From positions 1,977,501 through 2,041,500 of the forward strand of contig NC_051107.1 in assembly GCF_901709675.1 (NCBI RefSeq): DNA of 64,000 nucleotides, read 5' to 3'. Within the stretch, counting starts at the first letter, position 1. Each line of letters opens with the position of its first letter. Of the stretch, positions 52,001 through 58,514 are shown piece after piece. The DNA is from Syngnathus acus (taxonomy: Eukaryota > Chordata > Actinopteri > Syngnathiformes > Syngnathidae). The notes beneath the pieces are model-generated. The model did not search any database and was not told the DNA's origin. It saw nothing but the letters and a program-made list of their open reading frames with translations. Both the position numbers and the translations under genes were made by a program.

Positions 52001-53343
52001 TTGTTCTGTAACAATGCTTTTGACTGAAAAAATTCACATCTCAAATCATCTTTCCCCATTGAAATGAATGGGAATGGGATTAATCTGTTTCAGCACTCCA
52101 GAAACAACAAAATGTTTCGGCATAATATTATTAAAAAGACTGGACTCTAAAAAATAAATATAAAGATATATGCGTGTATAAACCAAAAACTAATTTATAG
52201 TAGATTTAGTAAAATCTAATAAAAATATATATTTTTAAAAATAAAATTAAATTGTCAGTCAAAAAGTTAGTCTTGACTTTTATCAAGAGAAAAAAAAAAA
52301 AAAATCTTAAATGTCACTGTGAGCTGCCTGAGACTACAGCAGTAGACATTACTCAAATTAAAATATTTATTGGTACCTGCGTTTCCTCCTGCACCACCCT
52401 GTATTGCTCCTTCCACACAGTCATCTTGGTGGCTTCGTCCTTCCTCAGCGCACGCTCTTTCTTCAGCTCAGGACTCCAGAAAGTCTTGATAGAGTTCATG
52501 GATGAGCTCAACTTGGACTCCTTCGCATCCAACTAAAATATAAGATTTTGACTTTCACATGTGTTGCGTAGAATGTCAAACAAGTCTTTTTACATTTTTT
52601 AATTTCATATCCAAAAGTCAATACAAAATAAAAATGAACTAGAATAAAAAATCTGAGGCAGTTTTTTGACATTTTGTGTCCACGTGTCAACAAATGGCCT
52701 TACATCTCTACGCAGAAGTTCATTTTCTCTCAGCACTTCTCTCAGTTGGCTCTGCAGGTCTGTCATGGCCCCCTCCCGCACCTACAAAAGCACAACTTCG
52801 AGTTTTGCACACGACTCTCCTATTTGTGGAGAAGGTAGAGAGGAAAAGCCTGACCTGTCTCATGGAGTGGGGCACAGTGGACGCCTGCGTGGGTTGAGTT
52901 GGCACGTCCCCGCCAAAGGCTATGGAGTCACTGGACATGACCCCACCAGCTCCTCCAGCGTTGATATTAGGGCTGCTCCCCACAAAGGCGGTCCGAACTC
53001 CATAGGGTACCCTCGCCCCGGCCCTGCCAAGCGTCATGGTACTTTTAGGCAGGGAGGGGTTCAGCCCACTCCCCAGGCTCCCGAGTCCCACCGGGTCTTC
53101 GGTCCCGTCTGTGAAATACATCGGCCCTCCTGTGGCGTAGGCGGCATTGAGCGACTGGATATTCTCCATGGATAGGGTTTTTCCGGAACCGGTGAGTCCG
53201 CCGGTGGAGCTGCTGCTGCTGCTGCCATTTCGCCGGTGAGCCAAACGTGGGGAGCGGGGTAGACGGGGGGAGCGGCCAGGACTGCCTGACCCGTTGGATC
53301 CCACCGCATCCAGCTTGGAGACGGACCGAGAACTTCCATACAT
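4758..53343 (-). CDS. erc1: erc1 (ELKS/RAB6-interacting/CAST family member 1), whole coding span
   Basis: Coiled-coil scaffold that links RIM, liprin-alpha, bassoon, Rab6 and LL5beta at presynaptic active zones and at cortical exocytosis sites. Twenty-one coding exons were placed by homology and by AG/GT junctions. Exon lengths sum to an unbroken 1145-residue frame (human ERC1 is about 1116). Order: basic, Ser/Gly-rich head (1-163) with the family motif GKTLSMENIQSLNAAYA; continuous charged heptad-rich coiled coil (about 164-1001, the Cast domain); linker (1002-1037); C-terminal Rab6/FIP-RBD-like region (1038-1145). ERC1 is preferred over ERC2 because of the head motif ASTVPHSMRQ, the SDSIAFG motif and the longer length. 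Exons c4-c10 are packed into 3 kb with introns of 59-905 bases, while other introns reach 8.7 kb. An alternative terminal exon at 12944-12970 gives a 1045-residue GIWA form. Which teleost paralogue (erc1a or erc1b) this is cannot be told here. Confidence 0.97.
5793..5897. repeat. Dispersed repeat, copy 1
   Basis: Shares CCCCATTGAAATGAAT and ATTAATC(C/T)GTT(C/T)CAGC with 52018-52103, same orientation. Looks like a decayed fish interspersed repeat; the class is not identified. Confidence 0.6.
6993..7166. mobile_element. Palindromic non-autonomous DNA transposon (TACCGTA type, copy 1)
   Basis: Perfect 27-base terminal inverted repeats beginning TACCGTAATTTTCGGACTAT. Inside are repeats of GCGACTTATA. 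No coding capacity. It sits in a TA-rich tract, so a TA target duplication would not be recognisable. Confidence 0.88.
7167..7315. repeat. TA-rich microsatellite with internal duplication
   Basis: Several (TA)n and (TAAA)n runs. The 22-base stretch TGTGATTGCGAGATTTTAAT... occurs twice, at about 7240 and 7322. Confidence 0.8.
8950..9033 (+). mobile_element. Non-LTR retrotransposon scrap (RT domain)
   Basis: The frame reads FGVPQGCILRPLQINIYTLP then VGQMI, matching the reverse transcriptase block GVPQGSILGPLLF of LINE elements. Only about 28 codons survive. Confidence 0.75.
10159..10347 (-). CDS. erc1: erc1 coding exon c20 (residues 1038-1100)
   Basis: Acceptor TTTCCTCAG, donor GTGGGAG, 189 bases. 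Encodes LDLDQNRSKLKLYISHLTSL followed by the Pro/Ala loop FAPPPAYHRADSADSW and ends MTQEQ. Start of the C-terminal Rab6-binding (FIP-RBD-like) region found only in the A/epsilon form. The loop is longer than in mammals. Confidence 0.95.
10348..12943 (-). other. erc1 isoform-B 3' UTR and intron before c20
   Basis: For the GIWA form this is 3' UTR, with AATAAA at 12088-12093, 12077-12082 and 11975-11980 on the minus strand. For the long form it is intron. It holds a fragment of a fish repeat (12625-12675, TATCGGCGCCGATATT) and nothing else recognised. Confidence 0.6.
12944..12970 (-). CDS. erc1: erc1 alternative terminal exon c19b (RIM-binding GIWA tail)
   Basis: Eight codons and a stop, DDEEGIWA, after an acceptor ending CTGCCTCAG and only 91 bases past the c19 donor. 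In mammals the neuronal CAST/ELKS-B forms end in DEEEGIWA, whose C-terminal IWA binds the RIM PDZ domain. Position, phase and sequence all fit. Using this exon drops c20-c21, the Rab6-binding end, and gives a 1045-residue protein. Plausible AATAAA signals on this strand are at 12088-12093 and 12077-12082. Far too short for ORF-based gene finding. Confidence 0.92.
   Translation of the reverse strand, partial: DDEEGIWA
13062..13169 (-). CDS. erc1: erc1 coding exon c19 (residues 1002-1037), isoform branch point
   Basis: Acceptor GTGTGTCCAG after a TG repeat, donor GTGACTC, 108 bases. Encodes TQNRMKLMADNYEDEH and ends NNHKPSPDQ. In mammals the A/epsilon and B/alpha forms diverge exactly after SPDQ, so this exon can join either the nearby 12944-12970 exon or the distant c20. 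Confidence 0.95.
15157..15665 (+). repeat. AT-rich dispersed repeat (GATTAATCGATT family), copy A
   Basis: Begins ATTCCATCCATTAATCGAAT and ends with two tandem modules of about 70-95 bases, each opening ATGGCTCTACACGAT and closing TTTTGACAGCTCA. The same order of blocks is seen at 34270-34668 and, inverted, at 18300-18730. Confidence 0.75.
16190..17094 (+). mobile_element. 5'-truncated RTE-like LINE, inactive
   Basis: Carries the 3' half of a reverse transcriptase reading frame: SPFLFLRCIDWIMKQTT, the catalytic FADDIALLSH box near 16317, EEVDKFTYLGSVI, LLYGSETW, WNPQGKRSRGRPKNNWRR and ending SERNEKA. An in-frame TAG (about 16366) and a frameshift near 16727-16735 break it. It ends in a short ACTA tandem repeat, typical of RTE tails. 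Family assignment is by motif memory only. Confidence 0.85.
17425..17572 (-). CDS. erc1: erc1 coding exon c18 (residues 952-1001)
   Basis: Acceptor GTGTGCAG, donor GTAGGAT, 148 bases. Encodes QEALLAAISEKDANIALLEL and KKKKTQEEVAALKREKD, near-identical to mammalian ERC1. It follows the longest intron (8.7 kb). Confidence 0.96.
18300..18730 (-). repeat. AT-rich dispersed repeat (GATTAATCGATT family), copy B
   Basis: Inverted relative to copies A and C; contains TTAATTGTTGTTTAGTTTTT and TTATTCGATTAATCGAT. Its end abuts the transposon at 18733. Confidence 0.65.
18733..19148. mobile_element. Palindromic non-autonomous DNA transposon (TACCGTA type, copy 2)
   Basis: Perfect 30-base terminal inverted repeats starting TACCGTATTTTCCGGACTAT, with the subterminal block ACTATAAGGCGCACC repeated several times at both ends. 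No coding capacity. Confidence 0.9.
21332..21565. mobile_element. Tc1/mariner-like MITE remnant
   Basis: Bounded by TA; inverted ends CAGTGGATATAA and TTATATCCGCT. The inner sequence (GGTGTGCACACTTGTGCAAC, GGGGTGTGTAGAC) resembles ends of fish Tc1-like elements. No transposase. Confidence 0.7.
25148..25172. repeat. (GT)n microsatellite
   Basis: About 12 uninterrupted GT units. Confidence 0.95.
25680..25920. repeat. AT-rich dispersed repeat fragment
   Basis: Starts GGCTGCAACTATTGATTAT and ends near ATCGAATAATCATGCA; related to the GATTAATCGATT family. Confidence 0.5.
26296..26456 (-). CDS. erc1: erc1 coding exon c17 (residues 899-952)
   Basis: Acceptor GTGCGTCAG, donor GTAAGA after ...GAGATGAA, 161 bases; the Lys codon is completed by the first base of c18. 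Encodes LLVAMEKVKQELEVMKAKLS and LRAERRKHLEEVLEM. Confidence 0.96.
26457..29038 (-). other. erc1 intron c16-c17
   Basis: 2.6 kb. No repeat or exon-like sequence stands out apart from poly(A/T) runs. Confidence 0.6.
29039..29170 (-). CDS. erc1: erc1 coding exon c16 (residues 855-898)
   Basis: Acceptor GTTGCAG, donor GTACTAGC, 132 bases. Encodes DSIRSKEERIEELEEALRES and LVLAQEEHARTHAEKQ. The mammalian sequence differs at few positions. Confidence 0.96.
29171..30404 (-). other. erc1 intron c15-c16
   Basis: 1.2 kb. Contains one solo end of the TACCGTA-type transposon (about 29412-29452, GTGCGCCTTAATAGTCGG). Nothing else recognised. Confidence 0.6.
30405..30540 (-). CDS. erc1: erc1 coding exon c15 (residues 809-854)
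   Basis: Acceptor TACATTCAG, donor GTACGAAAG, 136 bases. Encodes QMKDQSKKVANLKHKEQLEK and LEDDLNESSQQIK. It follows a 7.2-kb intron. Confidence 0.95.
31536..31715. repeat. Tandem duplication of about 88 bases
   Basis: CAACAAATACTCATT(G/C)TTAGATTAGCAGCAGTTAGC...TTAGCATTCAAGATA occurs at 31537 and again at 31624 with few changes; the second unit ends before a G run. Confidence 0.85.
34270..34668 (+). repeat. AT-rich dispersed repeat (GATTAATCGATT family), copy C
   Basis: Same order of blocks as copy A: ATTCCATTAATTAATGGAT, then TTAGTGATTAAAAACAACTA, then TTCCAAAGTAAACG, then GATTAATCGATTAATTTTGA. Confidence 0.7.
36836..36996. mobile_element. Degenerate TACCGTA-type transposon
   Basis: Left end TCGTAAGGCGCACCGATTAT and right end AAGTGCGCCTTATAGTCCGA AAAATAC are inverted copies of the ends of the 18733-19148 element, with several mutations on the left. 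Confidence 0.7.
37735..37928 (-). CDS. erc1: erc1 coding exon c14 (residues 745-809)
   Basis: Acceptor GGTCGCAG, donor GTGAGCG, 194 bases; splits an Arg codon with c15. Starts Ala/Ser-rich, then ISDLEQEV and EVERLLEILREMENEKNDKE, a strongly conserved ERC coiled coil. Confidence 0.95.
37929..38750 (-). other. erc1 intron c13-c14
   Basis: 822 bases; nothing recognised. Confidence 0.6.
38751..38891 (-). CDS. erc1: erc1 coding exon c13 (residues 698-744)
   Basis: Acceptor GTCCCTAG, donor GTCGGTGG, 141 bases. Encodes LKEKASSLASSALKKDNRLK and LEQKKEECIKLENQLKK, matching vertebrate ERC1. Confidence 0.95.
38945..39395. repeat. Three-unit array built from transposon ends
   Basis: Three units about 140-165 bases apart. 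Each starts (A/T)TAAGGT(G/A)CATC(A/G)G(G/A)TTAGAA and ends with AACCGATTAATCGATTTTAA followed by GGGCGCCTT or a variant. The last unit closes with TATAGTCCGAAAAATATGGTA, a TACCGTA-type terminal repeat. Confidence 0.8.
40357..40678. mobile_element. hAT-like non-autonomous DNA transposon
   Basis: Starts CAGGCGTGTCAAACTCATTT and ends GGGTTTGACACCTATA (inverted, imperfect). It is flanked by an 8-base target duplication CTCTAATT/CTCTAATC (40349-40356 and 40679-40686). The inner GGGCCACATAAAATGATGTG block is typical of common fish repeats. No coding capacity. Confidence 0.85.
41230..41370 (-). CDS. erc1: erc1 coding exon c12 (residues 651-697)
   Basis: Acceptor GTGTCCAG, donor GTACCG, 141 bases. 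Encodes ERIIERLKEQREKDEREK, a charged coiled coil. The intron just after the donor starts with a CA repeat. Confidence 0.95.
41371..41826 (-). other. erc1 intron c11-c12
   Basis: 456 bases; a G run (about 41391-41405) and an A run; nothing else. Confidence 0.6.
41827..41964 (-). CDS. erc1: erc1 coding exon c11 (residues 605-650)
   Basis: Acceptor CACGTGTAG, donor GTATTCG, 138 bases. Encodes IENLQDQLKDKEKQLSGLKG and NTDTALGTLEEALSEK; mammals have the same order with small changes. Confidence 0.95.
41965..44101 (-). other. erc1 intron c10-c11
   Basis: 2.1 kb, very AT-rich around 42480-42950 and 43700-44080. An (AC)n microsatellite of 14 units lies at 43033-43060. No exon-like sequence. Confidence 0.6.
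44102..44269 (-). CDS. erc1: erc1 coding exon c10 (residues 549-604)
   Basis: Acceptor GTTTGCAG, donor GTTGGTGG, 168 bases. Encodes VDALRIRLEEKESLLSKK and DLKDMLDVKERKVVVLQKK, both hallmark ERC coiled-coil sequences. Confidence 0.96.
44270..44359 (-). other. GC-AG intron c9-c10
   Basis: A 90-base intron that starts GCATAG and ends GTTTGCAG. The flanking exons are well-conserved ERC blocks and join in frame only here. Retention would add two bases-triplets and then a TAG stop. Confidence 0.8.
44360..44527 (-). CDS. erc1: erc1 coding exon c9 (residues 493-548)
   Basis: Acceptor TTTTGCACAG, 168 bases. Encodes LNNQFSDSKQHVDVLKESLT and AKEQRAAILQTE, a clear ERC block. The exon must end at GAG for the frame to join c10, but the next bases are GCATAG, so this donor is GC instead of GT. 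No nearby GT keeps the conserved residues. Confidence 0.92.
44528..45171 (-). other. erc1 intron c8-c9
   Basis: 644 bases. Contains a dispersed repeat copy at 44706-44960 (GGTGAGTATCGATACC..., AAGTCCTCCTCAGCAGTAGG) that is shared with 56270-56480. Confidence 0.65.
45172..45264 (-). CDS. erc1: erc1 coding exon c8 (residues 462-492)
   Basis: Acceptor CTCGCCAG, donor GTAAGAG, 93 bases. Encodes VDQLKEELGHSQSEKEELKE, coiled coil. Less conserved than its neighbours, as also seen among ERC paralogues. Confidence 0.9.
45383..45538 (-). CDS. erc1: erc1 coding exon c7 (residues 410-461)
   Basis: Acceptor GCCGCCAG, donor GTAACTC, 156 bases. Encodes DAKISSLERAMRELEEEL and MEVYRSHSKFMKNK, diagnostic of ELKS/CAST. 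The 59-base intron before it is among the shortest in the gene. Retaining it would shift the frame. Confidence 0.96.
45598..45672 (-). CDS. erc1: erc1 coding exon c6 (residues 385-409)
   Basis: Acceptor TCCCTCAG, donor GTAAATC, 75 bases, phase 0. Encodes ELHRRYEAAPESTKTKALQT..., matching the mammalian block. The frame also stays open into the upstream intron, because that intron is a very long pyrimidine tract on the sense strand. Confidence 0.94.
45673..46577 (-). other. erc1 intron c5-c6 with long purine/pyrimidine strand bias
   Basis: About 45695-45970 is almost all G and A on the plus strand (pyrimidine on the sense strand) and runs up to the c6 acceptor. The rest has no recognised element. 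Open frames here are products of the biased composition. Confidence 0.7.
46578..46749 (-). CDS. erc1: erc1 coding exon c5 (residues 327-384)
   Basis: Acceptor GGCCACAG, donor GTGCGTG, 172 bases. Begins DESIKKLLEMLQSKGLSS and contains ATEEDHERTRRLADAEM, nearly identical to vertebrate ERC1. The intron separating it from c4 is only 64 bases. Confidence 0.96.
46814..47070 (-). CDS. erc1: erc1 coding exon c4 (residues 242-327)
   Basis: Acceptor GTCTACCAG, donor GTAGGA, 257 bases; leaves two bases of an Arg codon that c5 completes. Carries IQALQDELRIQRDLNQLFQ and the conserved ELFLLRKTVEEMELRI stretch. An insert after LFQ (SDYSDTGRLGCQAISPQE) differs from mammalian ERC1. Confidence 0.95.
47164..47218. 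mobile_element. Internally deleted TACCGTA-type element
   Basis: TACCGTAC at the left and GTGCGCCTTATAGTCCGAAA AATACGATA at the right are the ends of the family with almost no interior. Confidence 0.65.
47978..48037. repeat. 14-base minisatellite
   Basis: Two units of TTAGCAGCTAGCGG followed by two units of CTATCAGCTAGCGG and a partial fifth. Confidence 0.95.
50530..50790. repeat. AT-rich dispersed repeat fragment (GATTAATCGATT family)
   Basis: Opens TAGGGCTGTCACTATTGAAT and closes GTTGTCGATTAATCGATGAA, the two ends seen in the other copies. Confidence 0.65.
52018..52103. repeat. Dispersed repeat, copy 2
   Basis: Shares CCCCATTGAAATGAATGGGA and the following ATTAATCTGTTTCAGC with 5793-5897. 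Confidence 0.6.
52377..52532 (-). CDS. erc1: erc1 coding exon c3 (residues 190-241)
   Basis: Acceptor ATTTTAG, donor GTACCA, 156 bases, phase 0. Contains the highly conserved ELKS block ESKLSSSMNSIKTFWSPELK and WKEQYRVVQEE. First coiled-coil region, where liprin-alpha contacts map in mammals (family knowledge). Confidence 0.96.
52704..52781 (-). CDS. erc1: erc1 coding exon c2 (residues 164-189)
   Basis: Acceptor TTTTGTAG, donor GTAAGG, 78 bases. Encodes the start of the coiled coil (MTDLQSQLREVLRENELLRR). Separated from c1 by only 73 bases. Confidence 0.93.
52855..53343 (-). CDS. erc1: erc1 coding exon c1 (residues 1-163, start codon)
   Basis: Starts MYGSSRSVSK, matching the MYGSAR start of vertebrate ELKS proteins, and ends ASTVPHSMRQ before donor GTCAGG. 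It holds the conserved RSPRLPRSPRL repeat, a Ser run, GKTLSMENIQSLNAAYA and STMTLGR. This is the unstructured head upstream of the first coiled coil. The region is longer and more Gly/Ser-rich than in mammals. ATG complement at 53341-53343; 489 bases, phase 0 exit. Confidence 0.95.
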
Positions 53344-53365
53344 GATGAGGAAATCTGAGCGACGT

Positions 53366-56300
53366 CTAAATTAAAGACTGAGAGTGCCAGATAGGAACGA
53401 AATAATAACCCAAGGAGGCAACTTGTGTCCTGATGAAAACATTAGTCACGGGAACATTTGCAATGTCCCCCCCCCCCAAAAAAAAAAAATTTAAAAAAAT
53501 CAACAAACAGAACAAATCGATTCCTGTTTGTTATCTTCCGCTGGAGTTCTTGGTGACCTCGTGATGCAGAGCTGAGAACCCTGTGATCACTGTAATCCAC
53601 ACGGAGGCAGCGTGCTACACCACAAAGGCGGCAATCACTGAGTCACCTAAAGGAGGAGGCGGAGAGGATCTGAGTGAGGATTAAAAAATATCAAATAATG
53701 ATTACAAATATTAAATGCTTGCCCAGGCTTCACAGGCAGGCAGTTTTGACCACATCGTTTTCTGTTGTCTCTACGACTTCCCGGTGAGTGCCGTGTGTGC
53801 CGGCCAATGAAAATCGAGCTAGCTCCGATGAATCGTCGCAACCTTAAAATTCCAATAGCTTACATAAATTAAATAAAATAAATAAATATAAAAAATAAAA
53901 TAAATAAGAAATATTTTTCCTTATTTATAACAACCATGTTTTTTTCCAAACACAATAATGCTTAGTTGGCTGATTGGATGGATTTCATCTTCAGTCCACG
54001 TTGGCAGCCATGAGTTGGCCTCTATGTCAAATTCCACAGCCCTGCAGCAGTGTGAGCAACGCATACTTCCAACTGCACTGATCTTTGGCCGACGCCGTGC
54101 AAACTCGCAGCCCGTCAGTCCGCAGAAACGAGGAAAACCATCTGCGCCGCATCCCCCCTCGGGGCTGCCAACACACACCTGGCGTACACACACAGTCATG
54201 TACTCGACCAATCGAGTGAAAGCACTCAGACGAAGGTATCAAGTTGACAGATGTACATACGTGAACAGCTCAGTGGTCATGTTAGGAATAACAAACACAT
54301 CAGACATAATTTCTGAGACAAAGGAGAAGTATCAGCACCACATTTGGACACAAAACCTGTGATGCATCATAAGATTGAGCAAAATGCCCGAGACACATCT
54401 GCTCCAGGCGAGGCGATCATGTGAGGAACCAACGCGCCGCTGCCAAGTGAAACATCTGCAAAACACTCCCAGACTGACTAAATTCTTTCAAATATGCAAT
54501 GTCGGGATTTTCTACAGGCACATGCAATTGAAACGTAACACGTTGAAATGCATGTAGTGGTGGGCAAAAACGGCACGCTTTAATTCTATTTTCCAGTCGC
54601 TGCAGTAGCTTTGCGGCGAAGGAGCCTGCAGTGGCATTCTTGAAAGCCAAGAGTCCGAAATAGAGGCGAACAGATATATCAGGGTCTTGCTCAACTTTAC
54701 TCGGTGACTCAACACTTAAACAGCATGAGGAAATCAAAAGTCTGGAATCCGCTTTTCTGGCTGTCACTTGGCAAGAGTTTGGTATTTTTGTTCTTGGACA
54801 TTTTTTGCCTTTTGATTTGAATGAGCTGAATGCTTTGAAATTCAAATAGGAAAAACGTAAATGCGTAACGAATGGGGGAATTGTGGGGGGAAAATAATTT
54901 AAATTTTATCATTTTTATTGTATTATACTATATTATATTATATTATTATTGTGGGGTGTAAATAATTTAAATAATTTCCTTTTTTATAATATTATATTAT
55001 ATTATATTATATTATATTATATTATATTATATTAATTAAATGATTTTTTTTATTTCAATTTGGGAAAACCCGTGAATATTTGGAATGACAAAAATACTAG
55101 CGCCCATGTCATGAATTTTGGAAATATTTTTAAATTAAAATGACGTAAAACGGATTAATTATGTGTGTCAAAACAATGCGAGGATTTAAAACTAGCACTA
55201 ACCTAAGAAAGGCAATTTTCTTAATAAACCTATTTAATCCCAATTAAATCTGCTGCGATGCTTTCCTCCGCAGACCTCAAACTCTTAGAACATCAAACTG
55301 GCCCATGAGGAGTCTCAGGGGGTTGAATGCCAAGTGCAAGGATGATGTCGTCTCTCCGATGCTTCCACTTTCTCTGCATTCCCTTCCTGTCTTCCCCCCA
55401 GCATTCCCGAGGTGTTGAGCCCGTTTCTATTTATACGGCAAACACGCCTCCGTCAATCACTCGACACAATACACAAACACACAAAGTCCAATTCCACTCT
55501 GTTTTCCCGATGACTTTTTCTGCTAATCTCACCCAACACCGACCAGAGATAAATTAATTAATGGAGGATATGTAGAAAAAACACATTAAATGAAAAGATG
55601 AACTGCCAATTAACATAAAATGGGACCTTTAGTTTCCCACAGGCTTAAAAGTGAAGTGCAATGAGAAGTTGCCAGGCTAAATAAAGGTGAGGTGAAACAC
55701 GGTCTGGACACCAATAAATCCCGCTGCCCCCCCCCAACCCGCCTGGCAAAGCAATCAAAGTGTGTGATAAATACCAAACAAGGTGCAAGAAAGGTGAGCG
55801 TGGAGGTTAAAACTGAGCGCGGAGACTCCATTTGTCAAGGGCTGCTAAGGAGAATGGAGGTTTAAAAAATAAAATAAAAAAGCCTTTCTCCAGTCCAATC
55901 ATTCAAGCAGAGGACAGCAGAGAGTGTTTACAGTAATCTGCGGGAGGAAGCAGGTTCTCTGGCTCAGTGTTCCTGTAGGAGGAGCAAAGACATGGAGCTG
56001 TGGGAGGAAATCACAGCGTCCTTTTCCTCTCATTCTCGCCTTCTCTCCCACTGAGCGTTGCACAACAACACCGGACAGCAGATTTCACTTCCCCAGCCTG
56101 CATCAACGCAGCCGTATCTGATTCACAGTCCATTTGGTTTGCAAATGTGTCATTATCTGGACACAGAGATCCAGTGTTTGCTCTGGTGTGGCTTTGTGGA
56201 GATACGCAGATAGGTGGCGCTGTTTTTAGGGTATTTCGATCAATTTGGACAGTTTATAATTGGTAGAAGAAGGGGTGGGCGAGTATATATATCAGGAATC

Positions 56301-57184
56301 ATTTTTCAAGACAATCTGACATCAAGTAAGTCCTCCTAGGCTGTAGATGGCGCTATAATACAGCAGTGTCACAAGTTATCAGTGCCAGAAAGGTTTAGTT
56401 CACAATGTAAAATGAAATTTTACATCTCAAAAATACTAGCGGTACCGGTATTAGGTATCAATGAGTACTTAAAGAGTGAATAGGTGGTATTGAACATCTA
56501 TAAAAAGAAACTAAAAATAATAAAACTTTAATTTGTTTTTTAATGTGTGAATTGGCCTGGTGAGAGACGTGGGAGGCAGCGAATGACAATTAAGTTGTTG
56601 GCGGTTGTTAGGAAACAACTCTTTTTTTAAATAAAGTATAAATACTTACATTTGTAGAATATTGATACCATGTGCCAAATTTTACTTCTTTCTTTTTTCT
56701 GAGCACAGTTAATCAATCTTTTTTTTTTGCTAAGCCTCGTATGTCACCAAGTTATGTCAGGCTGGTAAAGTGGTATCGGTGTTGCAGTATCGGATCACTT
56801 TTTAAAGAACAACACAGGGCAGATTGATAAGAGAACTGCATTGTAAATATCACAGCATGTATGATTGTAATTAGTAGACCGTTAAATTATGAGAATGTGC
56901 ATGCTAGGCTAAGTCACAAGGCTGCAAGTTAACCCCAAAGTGTCCCCAAACACGCTTGCTCAAGCTGAAAGTGCTTTGGCTCACTAGCCATCAAATTTTA
57001 ATTATGTTATTGCTGATGTTCCTGCCCGTTAAGGGTAGCGCGCACGCACACGCGCGATCAGTGCGCACACTGTTCACGTTTTAACAACTACATCCATAAA
57101 TGGAATTGAACAAAAGCACAAATTCGCCAAATAACAACATCCACGCTCGGGGGCTCAGACTGACAGCTAACTTCCACTACTCAC
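53366..57184 (-). other. erc1 intron 1
   Basis: 3.8 kb between the non-coding exon and the start-codon exon. Contains a pentanucleotide repeat (54986-55034) and a dispersed repeat (56270-56480, with similar sequence on to about 56800). No other exon is convincing. Confidence 0.6.
54986..55034. repeat. (ATATT)n pentanucleotide repeat
   Basis: Nine or so uninterrupted units; a shorter, broken tract lies at 54917-54950. Confidence 0.9.
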
Positions 57185-57430
57185 GGTTGCGAAATAAGCT
57201 CCAAGATGGACAGTCGTAGAGGCGCTCCAAGATTATCGCGTGGCTCTCGGAGCTCCCGTGGATGTTGGACGACGTGATCAGACCGTCCTGCGCCCTCTTT
57301 CCGCTCGCTAGCACCCGTCTTAAGGCGTATTCCAGGGCCACCCCTCGCTTCTCGCCCCCCCCAACACTGCCAGCTCCTCCACAGGCGGCGAGGCGGCTTC
57401 CCCACTGCGCGCCGCGGACGCTCTCGTGAC
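57185..57430 (-). other. erc1: erc1 non-coding first exon (5' end approximate)
   Basis: GC- and CpG-rich stretch, unlike the surrounding AT-rich DNA, ending in a strong splice donor (GTGAGT; the donor G is at 57184). No ATG opens a useful frame on the minus strand, so it is taken as 5' UTR. It should splice to the exon that carries the ATG at 53343. The best acceptor there is TTTAG at 53366-53370 (exon then starts at 53365); a second AG option would start it at 53354. The upstream limit is inferred, not seen. Confidence 0.6.
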
Positions 57431-57480
57431 GTCAGCACGTAGGAGCGCGTTCCCGAGACGTAGCCCCGCCCTTCTTGACA
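57427..57480 (-). promoter_or_regulatory. erc1 core promoter: CRE and GC box
   Basis: A perfect palindromic cAMP response element (TGACGTCA) sits at 57427-57434 and a GC box (CCCCGCCC on the plus strand) at 57464-57471, just upstream of the predicted non-coding exon. No TATA box is seen. Established knowledge: CRE plus GC boxes in a CpG-rich setting mark many broadly expressed and neuronal promoters. The transcription start itself is not determined. Confidence 0.5.
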
Positions 57481-58404
57481 GCTACCGTAGAGAGAACAAG
57501 TAGCTTTTCTTTGCTAGCTTGTTTTGTTTACCATAGTTTTATATTTTGATTAATTGGACTTCTCATTGAGCGTAGCCACAAGTACATACGATATTATTTT
57601 GATCCAGCATGCAAATAAGGTAGTGTAACAGCACCGTTAGATTTTTATTGTCACAAATGGATGTATTGTGGTAGTTTTTCTGTCATTTTGTGTTTATTTT
57701 AATGTAAGTGTTCCAAAGCAGAGGTGGTAAAAATATTCACACTCTATACTTGAGTAGAGGCAGTTTGGAAGTGTATTGCATTCACTTAAAAAAAGATCTT
57801 GGGCTTTTTTGATTTCTATATTTTTTTCAGTTTTTTTTACTCAGAACAATTTTTCTTCAGTTTTTTTAGGGTGAAAAATATTTGTTGAATATATTTTCTA
57901 TCATAAAAAAGTCAATAAATCAATAAAAAAACTTAAGCAAAATAAAGTATATATTTTTATATATCTGTTTATTTTTACTCAACCCACGGTTGTTAAAAAT
58001 CGAAACATACTATTTTAACAAGGAATAAATTTCAAATGTAAAAAGTCAAAAAAACAAAATATTTGTACTTCACTACTTCCAAACACAACAAATACTTCAT
58101 TTTTGTAATGCGCTACTATCAGCTGCTCACTTGTCTCTTTTCCAGACACATCCACGTCACTCCAAAAAAAATCCTCCCAACTTTGAGACCCACTGACCTT
58201 AGACACACTCCCAAACACACATACACAGTGTCCCAGTTCCCTGGGCGCCAGTCAGTCAGACAGCTGCAGTATATATAGTCTGCTGGCTAAAGTTCGCCAC
58301 ACACAAAAAGATTTTCACCCGAAGCTCGCCTCTCCACTGCAATGCATCTTTGACCTACTTTTTTTTTAAGCACTAACATCAACAAAACCAAATTATTAAT
58401 CATT
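57481..58404. other. Spacer between erc1 promoter and ninjurin 3' end
   Basis: About 0.9 kb, AT-rich apart from the promoter edge. Nothing recognised. Confidence 0.6.
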
Positions 58405-58410
58405 TTTATT
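58405..58410 (-). terminator. Poly(A) signal of the ninjurin distal exon
   Basis: AATAAA on the minus strand about 105 bases past the stop of exon d. Similar signals follow exon c (58729-58734) and exon a (59737-59742), as expected if they are separate 3' ends. None is seen for exon b. Confidence 0.5.
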
Positions 58411-58514
58411 GCTTAAGTCTGACAATTCAAGCAAACATCAAATCCCTCCAAGATTAATATTTTTAATTTGATATACAACTTTGTTAGCGTATCTCGTTTC
58501 CTGGGTTGGGAATG

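Larger units (their letters stand above)
47071..52376 (-). other. erc1 intron c3-c4
   Basis: 5.3 kb. Contains a solo/mini transposon end (47164-47218), a 14-base minisatellite (47978-48037), an AT-rich repeat copy (50530-50790), poly(T) runs, a G run (51588-51602) and a dispersed repeat (52018-52103). Confidence 0.7.

Noticed and set aside
53520-53660. Possible second non-coding erc1 exon
   Set aside because: No clear acceptor/donor pair could be defined from sequence alone.
57181-57438. 85-codon minus-strand frame in the GC-rich promoter region, which could even join the erc1 frame through the acceptor at 53366
   Set aside because: It begins with GTG, not ATG, runs through the splice donor at 57184, and resembles translated CpG-island sequence. 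Not supported as an N-terminal extension.
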